Source: Natrialba chahannaoensis JCM 10990
GTDB taxonomy: Archaea; Halobacteriota; Halobacteria; Halobacteriales; Natrialbaceae
Length of the DNA stretch: 64,000 nucleotides
Direction: 5' to 3'
Assembly (NCBI RefSeq): GCF_000337135.1
Contig: NZ_AOIN01000060.1
Span: 1 to 64,000, forward strand
Part shown: in pieces, positions 55,731-64,000 of the stretch
How the letters are laid out: every line of letters begins with the position of its first letter
Position numbering within the stretch: position 1 is the first letter of the stretch
Notes under the pieces: model-generated
Seen by the model: the letters and a program-made list of their open reading frames with translations, nothing else
Told to the model about the DNA's origin: nothing
Database searches by the model: none
Made by a program: the position numbers and the translations under genes

Positions 55731-56651
55731 CTAAGGTTTGTCGCACTGGTAGATCCGACGGCGTGCGTCGCGGACCTCGAAGGCAGATTTGAGTGATGGT
55801 GGAATCGTCTCTGCCTTGCCGATGACGAGGAAGCCGTCGTCGGTGAGCGAGCGGGCGATCGTCTGGAGCATTGGACGCTTGAACTCGTTATCGATGTAGA
55901 TAAACAGGTTACGGCAGACGACGAGGTCGAAGTCGGTGGTCGATTTCGGCTCGTCGTTGATGAGGTCGTGGCGTTCGAACGTCACTGACTGCCGAATGTC
56001 GTCGCCAAGTTTGTAGGTTCGTTCCTGGTGTTCGACGTACTGTTCGTAGTCCTCGTCGTACTCCTCGAGAAACGAGAGTTGGTCGTCAAGGTCGACGGTG
56101 CGGGGCTCCTTGTAGACGCCTTTCCGAGCGGTCTCGAGCGCCGGTTCGCTGATGTCGGTGCCGAGGATTTCGACGGCGTCCGCGTTGATTTCGGGGTCGA
56201 GATGGGCGAGCAACGACAGCGAGTACGGCTCGCGACCGTCTGCACAGGCTGCACTCCAGATTCGGACCGTCTCGTCGGTGTCCTGGGCACGAGCGCTACA
56301 GTGGCGTAGGATCTGGCGGATACTGTCCCAGACCTCGGGGTTTCTGAAAAAGCCGGTGACGTTGATGCTGAATGACTCGAGGAGGGACTCCTGCTCGTCG
56401 GGATCGCTTCGAAGCAGGTCGACGTACTCGGTGTAGGTGTCAGTCTGTGTCCGGCGCATTCGCGAGGAGATTCGCCGGTCGAGATAGCTGTCGTTGTAGT
56501 GACTTGTCGCGAAGTTGAGTTCGGCTTCGACGAACGCGAGGAGGTCGTCGAAGGCGTCTGGATCTGTCTCCGTGGAGGGTTCTGAGTCTGTATGTGAGCT
56601 TGAGCCTGATTCTGTATCGATCTCACGATCGGTTGCTGACTGCTCGCTCAC
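55731..56651 (-). CDS. cheR: chemotaxis protein methyltransferase CheR
   Basis: A 306-residue SAM-dependent methyltransferase that methylates glutamates of chemoreceptors. The SAM site is VRIWSAACADGREPYSLSLL, and the later motif DFDLVVCRNLFIYIDNEFKR is standard. The N-terminal helical domain (ALVEAELNFATSHYNDSYLD-like region after a 30-residue Ser/Asp leader) binds the receptor tail. Its start overlaps cheD by four bases. It is the last gene of the che operon on this strand. Confidence 0.95.
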   Translation of the reverse strand: MSEQSATDREIDTESGSSSHTDSEPSTETDPDAFDDLLAFVEAELNFATSHYNDSYLDRRISSRMRRTQTDTYTEYVDLLRSDPDEQESLLESFSINVTGFFRNPEVWDSIRQILRHCSARAQDTDETVRIWSAACADGREPYSLSLLAHLDPEINADAVEILGTDISEPALETARKGVYKEPRTVDLDDQLSFLEEYDEDYEQYVEHQERTYKLGDDIRQSVTFERHDLINDEPKSTTDFDLVVCRNLFIYIDNEFKRPMLQTIARSLTDDGFLVIGKAETIPPSLKSAFEVRDARRRIYQCDKP

Positions 56652-57169
56652 AGCTCCGTCACTTCCTGCGTGCCATCTTCGTTCGAACTCTTCACCATGA
56701 GTGTTCCCGTTCCGGGGGTGAACTCGACCGTTCGGCCGCGATCACCACCCAGATCGGCTGCGACCAGTGGCACACCGAGCTTCTCGAGTTCGGCCTTGGC
56801 TGCGGCGATGTTTCGTTGGCCAACGCCGTCACCAAAGCTATCGAAGTCGAACATGTCGCTGCCGCCCGCGAGTTTGGCCTCGACGGACGTGTAGCTCGCG
56901 CCGCGCTCGACCATGCGCCGGAGCAGTGCGCGGATAGCGGTATCCGCGTACTTGCCCGGTTTTCGGTCGCTGTTCTCGGCTGCGTCGCCGTCAGGGAGCA
57001 TCGTGTGGGCGAGGCCGCCAATTTCCGTCTCGGGATCGTAGAGAGCGATTGCAACACAGGAGCCAAGCCCGTAGGATTTGAGTGTATCGTCGCCGTCGCT
57101 GACGGTCAGCTCGGAGATACCGACCTGGACCGGCGTCGGCGCGCCCGGTTCTGTTCCGTAGGTCTTCAT
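56648..57169 (-). CDS. cheD: chemoreceptor glutamine deamidase CheD
   Basis: A 173-residue CheD that deamidates receptor glutamines and works with CheC. The catalytic Cys is in GLGSCVAIALYD, the His in GLAHTMLPDGD and the Thr/Ser region in KLAGGSDMFDF. The start MKTYGTEPGAPTPVQVGISE is typical of haloarchaea. It overlaps both cheR and the downstream-in-coordinate cheC by four bases each, so the proteins are made together. Confidence 0.95.
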   Translation of the reverse strand: MKTYGTEPGAPTPVQVGISELTVSDGDDTLKSYGLGSCVAIALYDPETEIGGLAHTMLPDGDAAENSDRKPGKYADTAIRALLRRMVERGASYTSVEAKLAGGSDMFDFDSFGDGVGQRNIAAAKAELEKLGVPLVAADLGGDRGRTVEFTPGTGTLMVKSSNEDGTQEVTEL

Positions 57170-58434
57170 GAGTCAGTAACGTTTTGGAATTCGGCGGTCG
57201 TCGGTGCCTGTTCGATGCGGTCGACATCGAGATCGTTCAGCGCGCGTTCGAGATCCGACTCGTCCGGAATCGCGTAGATCTCACAGTCGAACTCCTGTCC
57301 GTCGGCGACGATAACCGTGTCGAAGACGAACGCGAACTCCTGCTCTTCGCCGAGCTGGATCACGACGGGATCGACGGCTGCAGCGCCGATATCGTGGATG
57401 AACTCCGGCGTCGAGTGGTCGATTGTCGTATCGAGCACGTTGGCCCAGCCGTCGAGGAACCCGCTGGCCATAATGTTCCCCAGTTCCTTGATCGCACTCT
57501 GGCCCATCTGTCCGAAGCCGTCCTCGTCGACCTCCATCGGGACCATCGCGTCGATGATTTCGTTTGCCGACTCCTCGTCGAACAGGAACAGCAAGTACCC
57601 ACTCGGAAGGCCGTCGAACTCGAAGGCGACACCGACGAGTCGTTCGTCGGGTACCTGCTCTGGAATCGTCTCGAGTGAGACGAAGTTAAGCCGACGGATT
57701 TCGACGCTCGTATCGATGCCGGTGAGCGTCGTGGCGGTCTTTGCGACCTCCTCTGCACCGCGTTCGGCCATACGGTCGAAGCCGTCGAGTTTGTCGTACT
57801 CGATCCCGTCACTGGCTCGGAGTTGTTCGAGAAGCGACGCCATCGACTCGCGTTCGGGGAAGAGATAGTGGCTGAACCCGACCTGGGTCTCGATGGTCTC
57901 GATCTGACTCTGGAAGAGTAGTGCGAGATCATCGCCGGCGGGTGCTTCCTCGACGTCGTCGAAGAAGGTCTCGGCCGAGTGTCCCTCGATGAATTCGGGC
58001 GTCGACACGTCGATCACCGTCTCGAGGACGTCCGCCCAGCCGTCGATGAACCCGTTGTTCATGATGTTGCCGACCTCAGTGGCAGCACTCTTTGTCATCT
58101 CGTCGAACTCCTCGAGTTCGCCGTCATCGTTGGTGGCGTCGGCGTCAGTCGCCGACTCCTCCAGAAGCGTCTCGACGATTCGAAGCGCGTTCTCGCGCTC
58201 GAAGACGATGACGGAGTAGCCATCGATTGCGCCGGTGAGTTCGACCCGAACGCCGACTTTTGCGGTCGAATCCTCGAAGTCGCGACGGATCTCTCGGCCG
58301 CGCATGAAGTTGAGCTTCGTCACGCCGGCACGGGTTTCGACGTCAGTCATGTGTGTCAGCCGCCCTGCTGCGAGGCCGGCACCTTCTCGGGCCATCCGGT
58401 AGAACGTCCCGAGCGCGTTGACGTCGAGTTTCAT
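57166..58434 (-). CDS. cheC: CheC-type phosphatase, two-domain form
   Basis: A 422-residue protein with two CheC-like halves (residues 1-205 and 206-422). Each has the phosphatase helix motif E/D-x3-N: EVGNIMNNGFIDGWADVLET in the first and IKELGNIMASGFLDGWANVL in the second. CheC dephosphorylates CheY-P, tuned by CheD. Gene overlaps on both sides (four bases) place it in the operon. The double form is common in haloarchaea. Confidence 0.93.
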   Translation of the reverse strand: MKLDVNALGTFYRMAREGAGLAAGRLTHMTDVETRAGVTKLNFMRGREIRRDFEDSTAKVGVRVELTGAIDGYSVIVFERENALRIVETLLEESATDADATNDDGELEEFDEMTKSAATEVGNIMNNGFIDGWADVLETVIDVSTPEFIEGHSAETFFDDVEEAPAGDDLALLFQSQIETIETQVGFSHYLFPERESMASLLEQLRASDGIEYDKLDGFDRMAERGAEEVAKTATTLTGIDTSVEIRRLNFVSLETIPEQVPDERLVGVAFEFDGLPSGYLLFLFDEESANEIIDAMVPMEVDEDGFGQMGQSAIKELGNIMASGFLDGWANVLDTTIDHSTPEFIHDIGAAAVDPVVIQLGEEQEFAFVFDTVIVADGQEFDCEIYAIPDESDLERALNDLDVDRIEQAPTTAEFQNVTDS

Positions 58435-59036
58435 GCTGGTTGCACGTCGATACCGTTGACCAGTTCGACGAACTCTTCGAGATCGGGGAAGGCGTAGATC
58501 TCGGCCTCGATCTGGTAGCTCGGAACCGTGAGGTCCGAGTCGAAGAACAGGGCGAGATCGTCGTTCCCGAGTCCCGCAGTTCGCGTGACGATTTCCTCAC
58601 CGGGCGCGTAGACGAGTTGTGGGGCCGCCGTGTCGATCATGCGTCCCATCACGTCCGCCCAGCCGTCGATAAAGCCACTCGCCATCATGTTCCCCATCTC
58701 CTCGACGGCGCTGCGGGCCATCTTTCCGGAGACATCGGACATGTCGTCGACCACGTCGTTGAGCATGATCGCGGTGATTTTCTTCGCACTCTCCTCGGGG
58801 AAGAGGATGAGAATGTGCCCGTGTGGTGGGTTGAGTAGGCGAACCCGAACCCCAACTCGCTTGCCGGGCTCGAGCTGGGAGTCGAGGTCGTCTACGTCGA
58901 TGAAGTTCGTCTTCATCACCTCCATCTGGGCGTCCTCCCCGGTCAGTTTGGTCATGTTGTCGGCGACGCCGTTCGTCCCGACCTTTGCCATTTCGTTAAT
59001 GAAACTCAGTTTCCGAATGTCGACCATCAGCGTCAT
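58431..59036 (-). CDS. cheC: CheC-type phosphatase, single-domain form
   Basis: A 201-residue CheC domain protein. The helix motif AVEEMGNMMASGFIDGWADV is intact once; the second half has a weaker version. The start MTLMVDIRKLSFINEMAKVG is family-like. It lies 76 bases downstream of cheA, and its stop overlaps the start of the longer cheC by four bases. Two cheC genes side by side suggest division of labour, one perhaps binding CheD. Confidence 0.92.
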   Translation of the reverse strand: MTLMVDIRKLSFINEMAKVGTNGVADNMTKLTGEDAQMEVMKTNFIDVDDLDSQLEPGKRVGVRVRLLNPPHGHILILFPEESAKKITAIMLNDVVDDMSDVSGKMARSAVEEMGNMMASGFIDGWADVMGRMIDTAAPQLVYAPGEEIVTRTAGLGNDDLALFFDSDLTVPSYQIEAEIYAFPDLEEFVELVNGIDVQPA

Positions 59037-59112
59037 GAATTCCTCTGTCGATATACGTCTGTGTCTGCGTCCGCAGCCAGTTGTCCGTGTCTCGATACCG
59101 TTTCGTTCGCGT

Positions 59113-62100
59113 TCATAGTGTCGTCACATCCAGGATATTCACGATCTTTCCACGGCCACGGACCGTCGCACCGCTCAATCCGGGCAGATTCGCCATGAAC
59201 CCCTCGAAGGGTTTGACGACGACCTCCTGCTGGCCGTGCACAGCGTCACAGCGGAGTGCGATTGGCCGCACGTCCTCTCGAATCCGGACGACCATTCCGT
59301 GGGCAGGAGTCCGAAGCTCCTGTTCGTCGCTGTCGCCCTCACTCGAGTACGTCGCGCCGTCGTCGGACTCCGATGCAAGCACGTCATCGAGCTGAAGAAC
59401 CGGCGTTCCGGGGCTCGACTCCTCGGTGTCGGCTGCATCGTCGTTCGAGACGGCTGTGTCATCACGATCCGACTCGGTTCCGGCGTCCGCAGTCGCATCC
59501 GGAGCCATCCCAGAGACCACCGCAGAGTCGTCGCCTTCGGCGCGTGCCTCGTCGTCGCGAAGCACCGGTTCACCGTCCGCGGTCTCGATCAGTTCGACCG
59601 GCACAATGTCCGACACGGCCTTCGTGGGAATGCCGTACTCTTCGCCACCGCTTTCGACGAAGAGCACGTCGTCGATCGCGATCGAGACGGGGACCGTCAT
59701 CGTCACGGTCGTTCCCTCGCCAGGCTCGCTGTCGATTGCGACTGTTCCGTCTAAGTCTTCGATCGTCCGCTTAACGACGTCCATCCCGACGCCACGGCCG
59801 CTGACGTCGGTTACTTCGCTTGCGGTCGACAGCCCGGGATGGAAGATAAGTTCGGTGATCTCCTCGTCAGCAAGGGCAGCTGCGTCGGCTTCAGAGAGCA
59901 CGTCAGCTTCGACCGCTTCGGATCGAAGCCGTTCGGGGTCGAGGCCGCTGCCGTCGTCAGAGACCGTGATCGTTACTCGATCGCGTTCCCGCTCGGCCGT
60001 CACCTCGACCGTTCCCTCTTCGGGTTTGTCCGAATCTGCACGCTCCGACGGCGATTCAATGCCGTGGTCCACCGCGTTTCGCACGAGGTGGATCAGCGGA
60101 TCGCGCAGTCGGTCGAGAATACTCCGGTCGAGTTCGACATCGTCGCCGGACATCTCGAAGGCGACGGTCTTCTCCTGTTCGCGAGCGATATCGCGGACGA
60201 CCCGCGGCAGCCGGTTCGCGACCGTCCGCAACGGGACGAGACGGACATCCATCACCGTCTCCTGTAAGTCCGTCGTCAGCGATTCGAGATCGTCGAGTTC
60301 GGCTGTGATTGCGCCGGTGTCTGCCACCGCCTCAGCGAACTCTCCGGATTCGACCTCGTGCCGGAGCCGGACACGGCTCGTCACTAGACCCTCGACGAGC
60401 GTCAGCAACTCGTCAATCTGTTCGACATCGACGCGGACGGACTGGGTTTCGTCTGCCTCTCGTTCCGTATCCGGGCGGTCCGCTGTCTCTGGGACCGTGA
60501 TCTCGGGAATATCGAAATCCGGTTCGTCGACGATCGGCCCGCTGTCGGCGTCTGTTCCGAATCCGGCGGGAGCGTCGACAGTGGTGTCGGTCTCGGACCC
60601 GGTTGTGTCCGCTTCGTCGAAGCCCACGGTACTCGAGTGCTCGTCGCCGAACGAGTCTCCCTGCGGAACGGATTCGACGCCTGTAGCGTCGTCACCAAAG
60701 TCGATGTTGAGGTCGGCAAACGCGTCGTCCTCAAGGGTGTCGTCGAAGCTATCGGTGTACGAGTCGTCTTTGGCTTCGGTTCCGGTTCCGGTTCCGGTTC
60801 CAGTTCCAGTTCCGATTTCGGTTTCGGTGTCGGTGTCGACTCCGTCATCCGAATCGGTCTCCCAGTCGTCGACCGAGTCGGCTTCGGAGACGTCCCCTTC
60901 CTCAGCGTCCACGTCGCTCGTGAACGCGTCGGCGTCGGCTGCGTCCGCTCTGTCGCTGTCACTGAAGGCGACATTGTCCTGAATCGACGGATTGAACGCC
61001 GTGTCTGCGGTCGTGAACTCGCTGTCGGCAGTCGCGGTTGTGAAGTCATCGTCAGCCGTGTCCGTACCTTCGTCAGCCAACGTGTCTGTGAAGTCATCGT
61101 CAGCACCATCCGCGTCCGCGTCCGCGTCTTCGCTCACGCCCACGAATTCGCCACCAGTCGACTCCGTTGCCTCGAAATCGGTATCGAGGTCGGAATCACT
61201 GCTTGAATCGACAGTAAAGTCGGCTTCACTGTTCAGGTCGGCGTTGAACTCGGAGTCAGAGTCGGAGTCGGGTTCAGCGTCGACGGTGAACTGGGAATCG
61301 GAATCGGAATTGGAGTCGAATTCTGAACCGGACGTGGACTCGAGTTCAGCCTTGTCTTCGAGTTCCTCGTCAGGTTCGTCATCGACGGTGTCGGAGTTAT
61401 CTGCTGTCGCTGGCTCGTTGTCTTCGGTGACCGAGACCGACGCCTCGTCCGTCGGTGCGTCAGTTGCGTCTGCAGCGTCGTCTGCTGTGTCACTCTCATG
61501 ACCGAACGGTGTCGGACTCGATCCGGTGTCGGTGTTGGGATCTTCGAACCAGGATGCGACGTCGTCGGATCCCGATTCGTCGTTTGCGGCTGTGGTTGTG
61601 GTCGTGGTCGTGGTCGTAGTTGTCGAGTCGGACGCTGTGTCAGTGTCATCGCTGTCGTCCACCTCGGTCTGACCCTCGTCAACATCGATGCCGAAATCGA
61701 ACGCGTTGTCATCAGTTGGTTCGGTCGGCTCCGCCACATCGGGGCCGTCGTCGGCCACTGCCGAGTTGTCGTCAGTAGCAATCGTGTCAGTCAACTCATC
61801 TGCACCGGTGTCAACCGACTCGTCCACACCGGTTCTGGTGTCATCCGATTCGTCGGAATCGGTCCCAGTGTCAGTCGACTCATCACCATCGGCCCCAGTG
61901 TCGGTCGGCTCATCCCCAGTGATATCGGTATCAGTCACCGTCTCCGCATCGGTCCCAGTCTCGATACGCTCGTCTGTATCGGCTGCAACTGCTGTCGCAG
62001 ATTCGTCAACAGACTCTTCATCATCTGCCACAGCCACGGCAGAATCTGTCTCCGCAGACACGGACTCGTTGACCAGCAAGTCGTCGAGTTCCCCGTCTGA

Positions 62101-63576
62101 AACCGCCGTAGTGGTGTCGGACTGGGGTTCAGTCTCGGGATTGTGTCCCGATCCGGACTCGGACGCAGACCCGGGCTTGGGCTCGGATTCGGCGCTATCG
62201 ACTGACTCCGAGCCCGGCCCAGCAGCAGTATCAGCCAGGAACGGCTCGTCCGGGTCTGCCGCATCCCCGAGGAGTTCGTCCATGCTGACCTCGTCTTCCT
62301 GATCGAACTCGTCGAACTCGAGTTCATCGAGTTCGTCCTGAAGTTCGTCGAAGCCGACGGTGTCGACCTCGGCTTTGAGTTCGGCGAAAACGGCCTCTGC
62401 GTCCTCGACTTCGTCGTCTGGCGAGCCGGGATCAACTGCCGGTGTCGGCGACTCCGCCCCCGTGGTGTCGGCCGAGTCGTTTCCTGCGTCCATCTCGGCG
62501 TCGCCAGCAGCGGGTTCGGCCGCGCTGTCACCAGCAGCGTCGCCCACATTCGTGGCGTCCGCGAGCGTCTCGCCCTCGAAATCGGCATCTGCGTCAGCGA
62601 GCAGATCGTCGAACGAGCCCGCATCGCCCATGTCGTCGAAGACATCGAGGTCGCTGTCGTCAACTTCTTCGACCTTCTCATCGAGGTCGTCGAACTCCGT
62701 GAACTCATCGAGCAGATCGTCGACCTCAAGGTCCTGTGCTTCGTCCGCGCTCAGCGCAGCCCCCGGAGCGGGTTCCGGCTCGGAGCCGTCGCCGGTAGCG
62801 ATGGCGGCAAACTCCGCTGAGACGTCGACGAGTTCGAAATCGGCAACCTCCCCGACTGGGTCGAGCCCCGAAGCGATCGACTCCTCGCCAACCGCGGTGC
62901 CGAAAACAGCATCAAACGTCGCGCTGTAGGCACCGTCTGCGATCGTCTGACGGTCCGGAACGGTGCCAATCAGATCGAACGCGTCGATGAGTGCCTCAAC
63001 AACCAGCAAGCCGTTGTCGATGTCGTCGTGGCCGTGTGGCCCATCTCCGTCGCCCGCCGCGTCGGTATCAACCTCGATACGCGCAAAGTAGGCATTGTGG
63101 TTGGCATCAGCCGGCGGCTCGAACCGTGAAAGCACGTTCTCGATCTCACCCTGCGACGGCTCGGTGAGGCCGATTGTCGCGTCCGCGTCACCGGCGGCGG
63201 CAGCAGACTCAAGTTGTGCTCGCAGCGCGTCGATCATCGGCTGGGGGTCGGTCTGGATCTCGCCCTCGAGTGCGACCTCTTCGATCAGCTTCTCGAGTTC
63301 GTCGACGCCGTCGAAGATAGCGTCCATCAGCTCCGGCGTGACCTCGAGTCTGTCGCGTCGGACGGCATCGAGCACGTCCTCGATCGCGTGGGCGAGATCG
63401 CTCGCGGACTCGAGTCCCGCCGCGCCGCAGTTGCCCTTGAGCGTGTGGGCGATGCGGAAGATGTTCTCCATGGCCTCCGCGTCGTCGGGCGAGCGCTCGA
63501 GTGTCAGGAGCGCGTTGTTCAGTTCCGTAATGCGGTCTTCGCTCTCGCGAACGAAGTCGGTCCAGTACTCTGTCAT
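59113..63576 (-). CDS. cheA: chemotaxis histidine kinase CheA, giant form with acidic linker
   Basis: A 1487-residue CheA. P1 (Hpt) carries the phosphorylated His44 in RIAHTLKGNCGAAGLESA. A P2-like region lies at about 165-260. From about residue 265 to 1040 the sequence is almost wholly D, E, S, T, G, A and V in short tandem patterns (SDSDS, DTGTD, GTGTGTGTG). The rest is complete: dimerisation domain from about 1047 (VRVDVEQIDELLTLVEGLVT), N-box near 1160 (HLVRNAVDHGIESP), ATP motifs DDGSGLDPERLR and GRGVGMDVVK, and a CheW-like P5 interrupted by an acidic insertion of about 75 residues. Most CheA proteins have 600-700 residues, so this is more than twice normal. It overlaps cheB by four bases. 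Confidence 0.95.
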   Translation of the reverse strand: MTEYWTDFVRESEDRITELNNALLTLERSPDDAEAMENIFRIAHTLKGNCGAAGLESASDLAHAIEDVLDAVRRDRLEVTPELMDAIFDGVDELEKLIEEVALEGEIQTDPQPMIDALRAQLESAAAAGDADATIGLTEPSQGEIENVLSRFEPPADANHNAYFARIEVDTDAAGDGDGPHGHDDIDNGLLVVEALIDAFDLIGTVPDRQTIADGAYSATFDAVFGTAVGEESIASGLDPVGEVADFELVDVSAEFAAIATGDGSEPEPAPGAALSADEAQDLEVDDLLDEFTEFDDLDEKVEEVDDSDLDVFDDMGDAGSFDDLLADADADFEGETLADATNVGDAAGDSAAEPAAGDAEMDAGNDSADTTGAESPTPAVDPGSPDDEVEDAEAVFAELKAEVDTVGFDELQDELDELEFDEFDQEDEVSMDELLGDAADPDEPFLADTAAGPGSESVDSAESEPKPGSASESGSGHNPETEPQSDTTTAVSDGELDDLLVNESVSAETDSAVAVADDEESVDESATAVAADTDERIETGTDAETVTDTDITGDEPTDTGADGDESTDTGTDSDESDDTRTGVDESVDTGADELTDTIATDDNSAVADDGPDVAEPTEPTDDNAFDFGIDVDEGQTEVDDSDDTDTASDSTTTTTTTTTTTAANDESGSDDVASWFEDPNTDTGSSPTPFGHESDTADDAADATDAPTDEASVSVTEDNEPATADNSDTVDDEPDEELEDKAELESTSGSEFDSNSDSDSQFTVDAEPDSDSDSEFNADLNSEADFTVDSSSDSDLDTDFEATESTGGEFVGVSEDADADADGADDDFTDTLADEGTDTADDDFTTATADSEFTTADTAFNPSIQDNVAFSDSDRADAADADAFTSDVDAEEGDVSEADSVDDWETDSDDGVDTDTETEIGTGTGTGTGTGTEAKDDSYTDSFDDTLEDDAFADLNIDFGDDATGVESVPQGDSFGDEHSSTVGFDEADTTGSETDTTVDAPAGFGTDADSGPIVDEPDFDIPEITVPETADRPDTEREADETQSVRVDVEQIDELLTLVEGLVTSRVRLRHEVESGEFAEAVADTGAITAELDDLESLTTDLQETVMDVRLVPLRTVANRLPRVVRDIAREQEKTVAFEMSGDDVELDRSILDRLRDPLIHLVRNAVDHGIESPSERADSDKPEEGTVEVTAERERDRVTITVSDDGSGLDPERLRSEAVEADVLSEADAAALADEEITELIFHPGLSTASEVTDVSGRGVGMDVVKRTIEDLDGTVAIDSEPGEGTTVTMTVPVSIAIDDVLFVESGGEEYGIPTKAVSDIVPVELIETADGEPVLRDDEARAEGDDSAVVSGMAPDATADAGTESDRDDTAVSNDDAADTEESSPGTPVLQLDDVLASESDDGATYSSEGDSDEQELRTPAHGMVVRIREDVRPIALRCDAVHGQQEVVVKPFEGFMANLPGLSGATVRGRGKIVNILDVTTL

Positions 63577-64000
63577 CGGGTATCACTGGCGGTGTCGCCG
63601 CCGTTCTGGTTGGTTGTCTCTGCAAATGTGTCGACGATCGCCGGGACGATCGCATCGTCCGGAGCGACGGTCTCGACACGACCCGTTTCGATTGCCTGAC
63701 AGGGGATTCCAAAAACGGGGCTGGTCGCCTCGTTCTGGGCGATCGTATAGCCCCCAGCGTCGGCGATTGCCTCGATTCCGGCAGCACCGTCACTACCCAT
63801 TCCTGTGAGGACGACCCCACAGAGCGGGCCGCTGACGTGTGTCGCCGCGGTTTCCATCGTTTCGTCGATCGCTGGCCGAAGTCCGTGACGACGAGGACCG
63901 TCGTCGAGGGTGACCTCGAGTGTGGTCCCGACGCTCTCGTCACGGCTCTCGCCGGCAGTAGAGTCGGTTGCGTAGGCATCGGTCACCTGCAGGTGCAAAT
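63573..64000 (-). CDS. cheB: chemotaxis methylesterase CheB, C-terminal part (cut by window edge)
   Basis: The final 141 residues or so of the CheB methylesterase domain. VVLTGMGSDGAAGIEAIAD holds the catalytic Asp, followed by GYTIAQNEATSPVFGIPCQA and a short Gln/Asn/Gly tail. The receiver domain and the catalytic Ser and His lie beyond the window, so the Met near the edge is not the true start. CheB removes receptor methyl groups added by CheR. It overlaps cheA by four bases as the first visible gene of the operon. Confidence 0.93.
   Translation of the reverse strand, partial: LHLQVTDAYATDSTAGESRDESVGTTLEVTLDDGPRRHGLRPAIDETMETAATHVSGPLCGVVLTGMGSDGAAGIEAIADAGGYTIAQNEATSPVFGIPCQAIETGRVETVAPDDAIVPAIVDTFAETTNQNGGDTASDTR

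Noticed and set aside
60700-61700. Repeated DNA that looked like a repeat array
   Set aside because: The repeats encode the acidic CheA linker in frame; there are no uniform repeat and spacer units, so it is not CRISPR.

Overview
The window is haloarchaeal chromosome, probably from the Natrialba/Natronorubrum side of the Halobacteria. The evidence is high GC, very acidic proteins, many CTCGAG-rich coding stretches, Tat-type lipoprotein and secretory signals, HTH_10 regulators, haloarchaeal IS200/IS605-type TnpB remnants, archaeal type IV pilus genes, and CheC/CheD chemotaxis genes. Species cannot be fixed from sequence alone.

Layout. 0-3.3 kb: a small lipoprotein, an IS6-type transposase scar, an O-methyltransferase, a membrane protein, NikR and a cupin. 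3.5-5.9 kb: a GAF/PAS histidine kinase. 6-9.3 kb: a divergent fatty-acid beta-oxidation pair (3-hydroxyacyl-CoA dehydrogenase/enoyl-CoA hydratase fusion and acyl-CoA dehydrogenase). 9.3-11.1 kb: decayed DNA (a second transposase relic, a MaoC fragment, a possible third relic) around an intact CBS protein. 11.1-13.4 kb: purine/pyrimidine permease and phosphoribosyltransferase. 14.2-18 kb: a cysteine-rich HTH_10 regulator followed by a P1B-type metal ATPase. 18-21 kb: small membrane proteins, two of them flanking a palindromic MITE that also has a copy at 12.75 kb. 21-27.5 kb: AlkA-type glycosylase, a large charged-repeat protein with a PRC-barrel-like end, KatG, and a RimK/RimB-type fusion. 27.7-29.2 kb: a broken IS605/IS1341-type element. 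29.3-40.3 kb: flippase, GNAT with zinc ribbon, aspartoacylase family, complete sdhCDBA operon, deoxyadenosine-type deaminase, XapX, small HTH, HD hydrolase and peroxiredoxin.

40.4-44.4 kb is a scarred segment. It holds an acyl-CoA dehydrogenase with two in-frame stops, a second broken TnpB element that carries two copies of an unusual double-hairpin sequence, tatA, tRNA-Arg(CCT) with a repeated 3' end, and an SDR stump. 44.6-54.1 kb is one operon for an archaeal type IV pilus-like machine: PilB with a tail of about 500 residues, PilC, and five small proteins each with an RG-type class III signal. 54.2-55.6 kb carries a protein resembling a restriction-enzyme N-terminus but without the catalytic ExK. 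55.7-64 kb is a che operon on the minus strand (cheB partial, a 1487-residue cheA, cheC, cheC, cheD, cheR).

The most unusual signals are these: the double-hairpin repeat whose stems differ but whose loops and spacer length are conserved; the MITE whose terminal repeat supplies the stop codon and last residues of a membrane protein; three evenly spaced copies of one heptamer around the katG TATA box; the pilus operon with its degenerate-nuclease neighbour; and the very long acidic linkers in PilB and CheA. No CRISPR array was seen.
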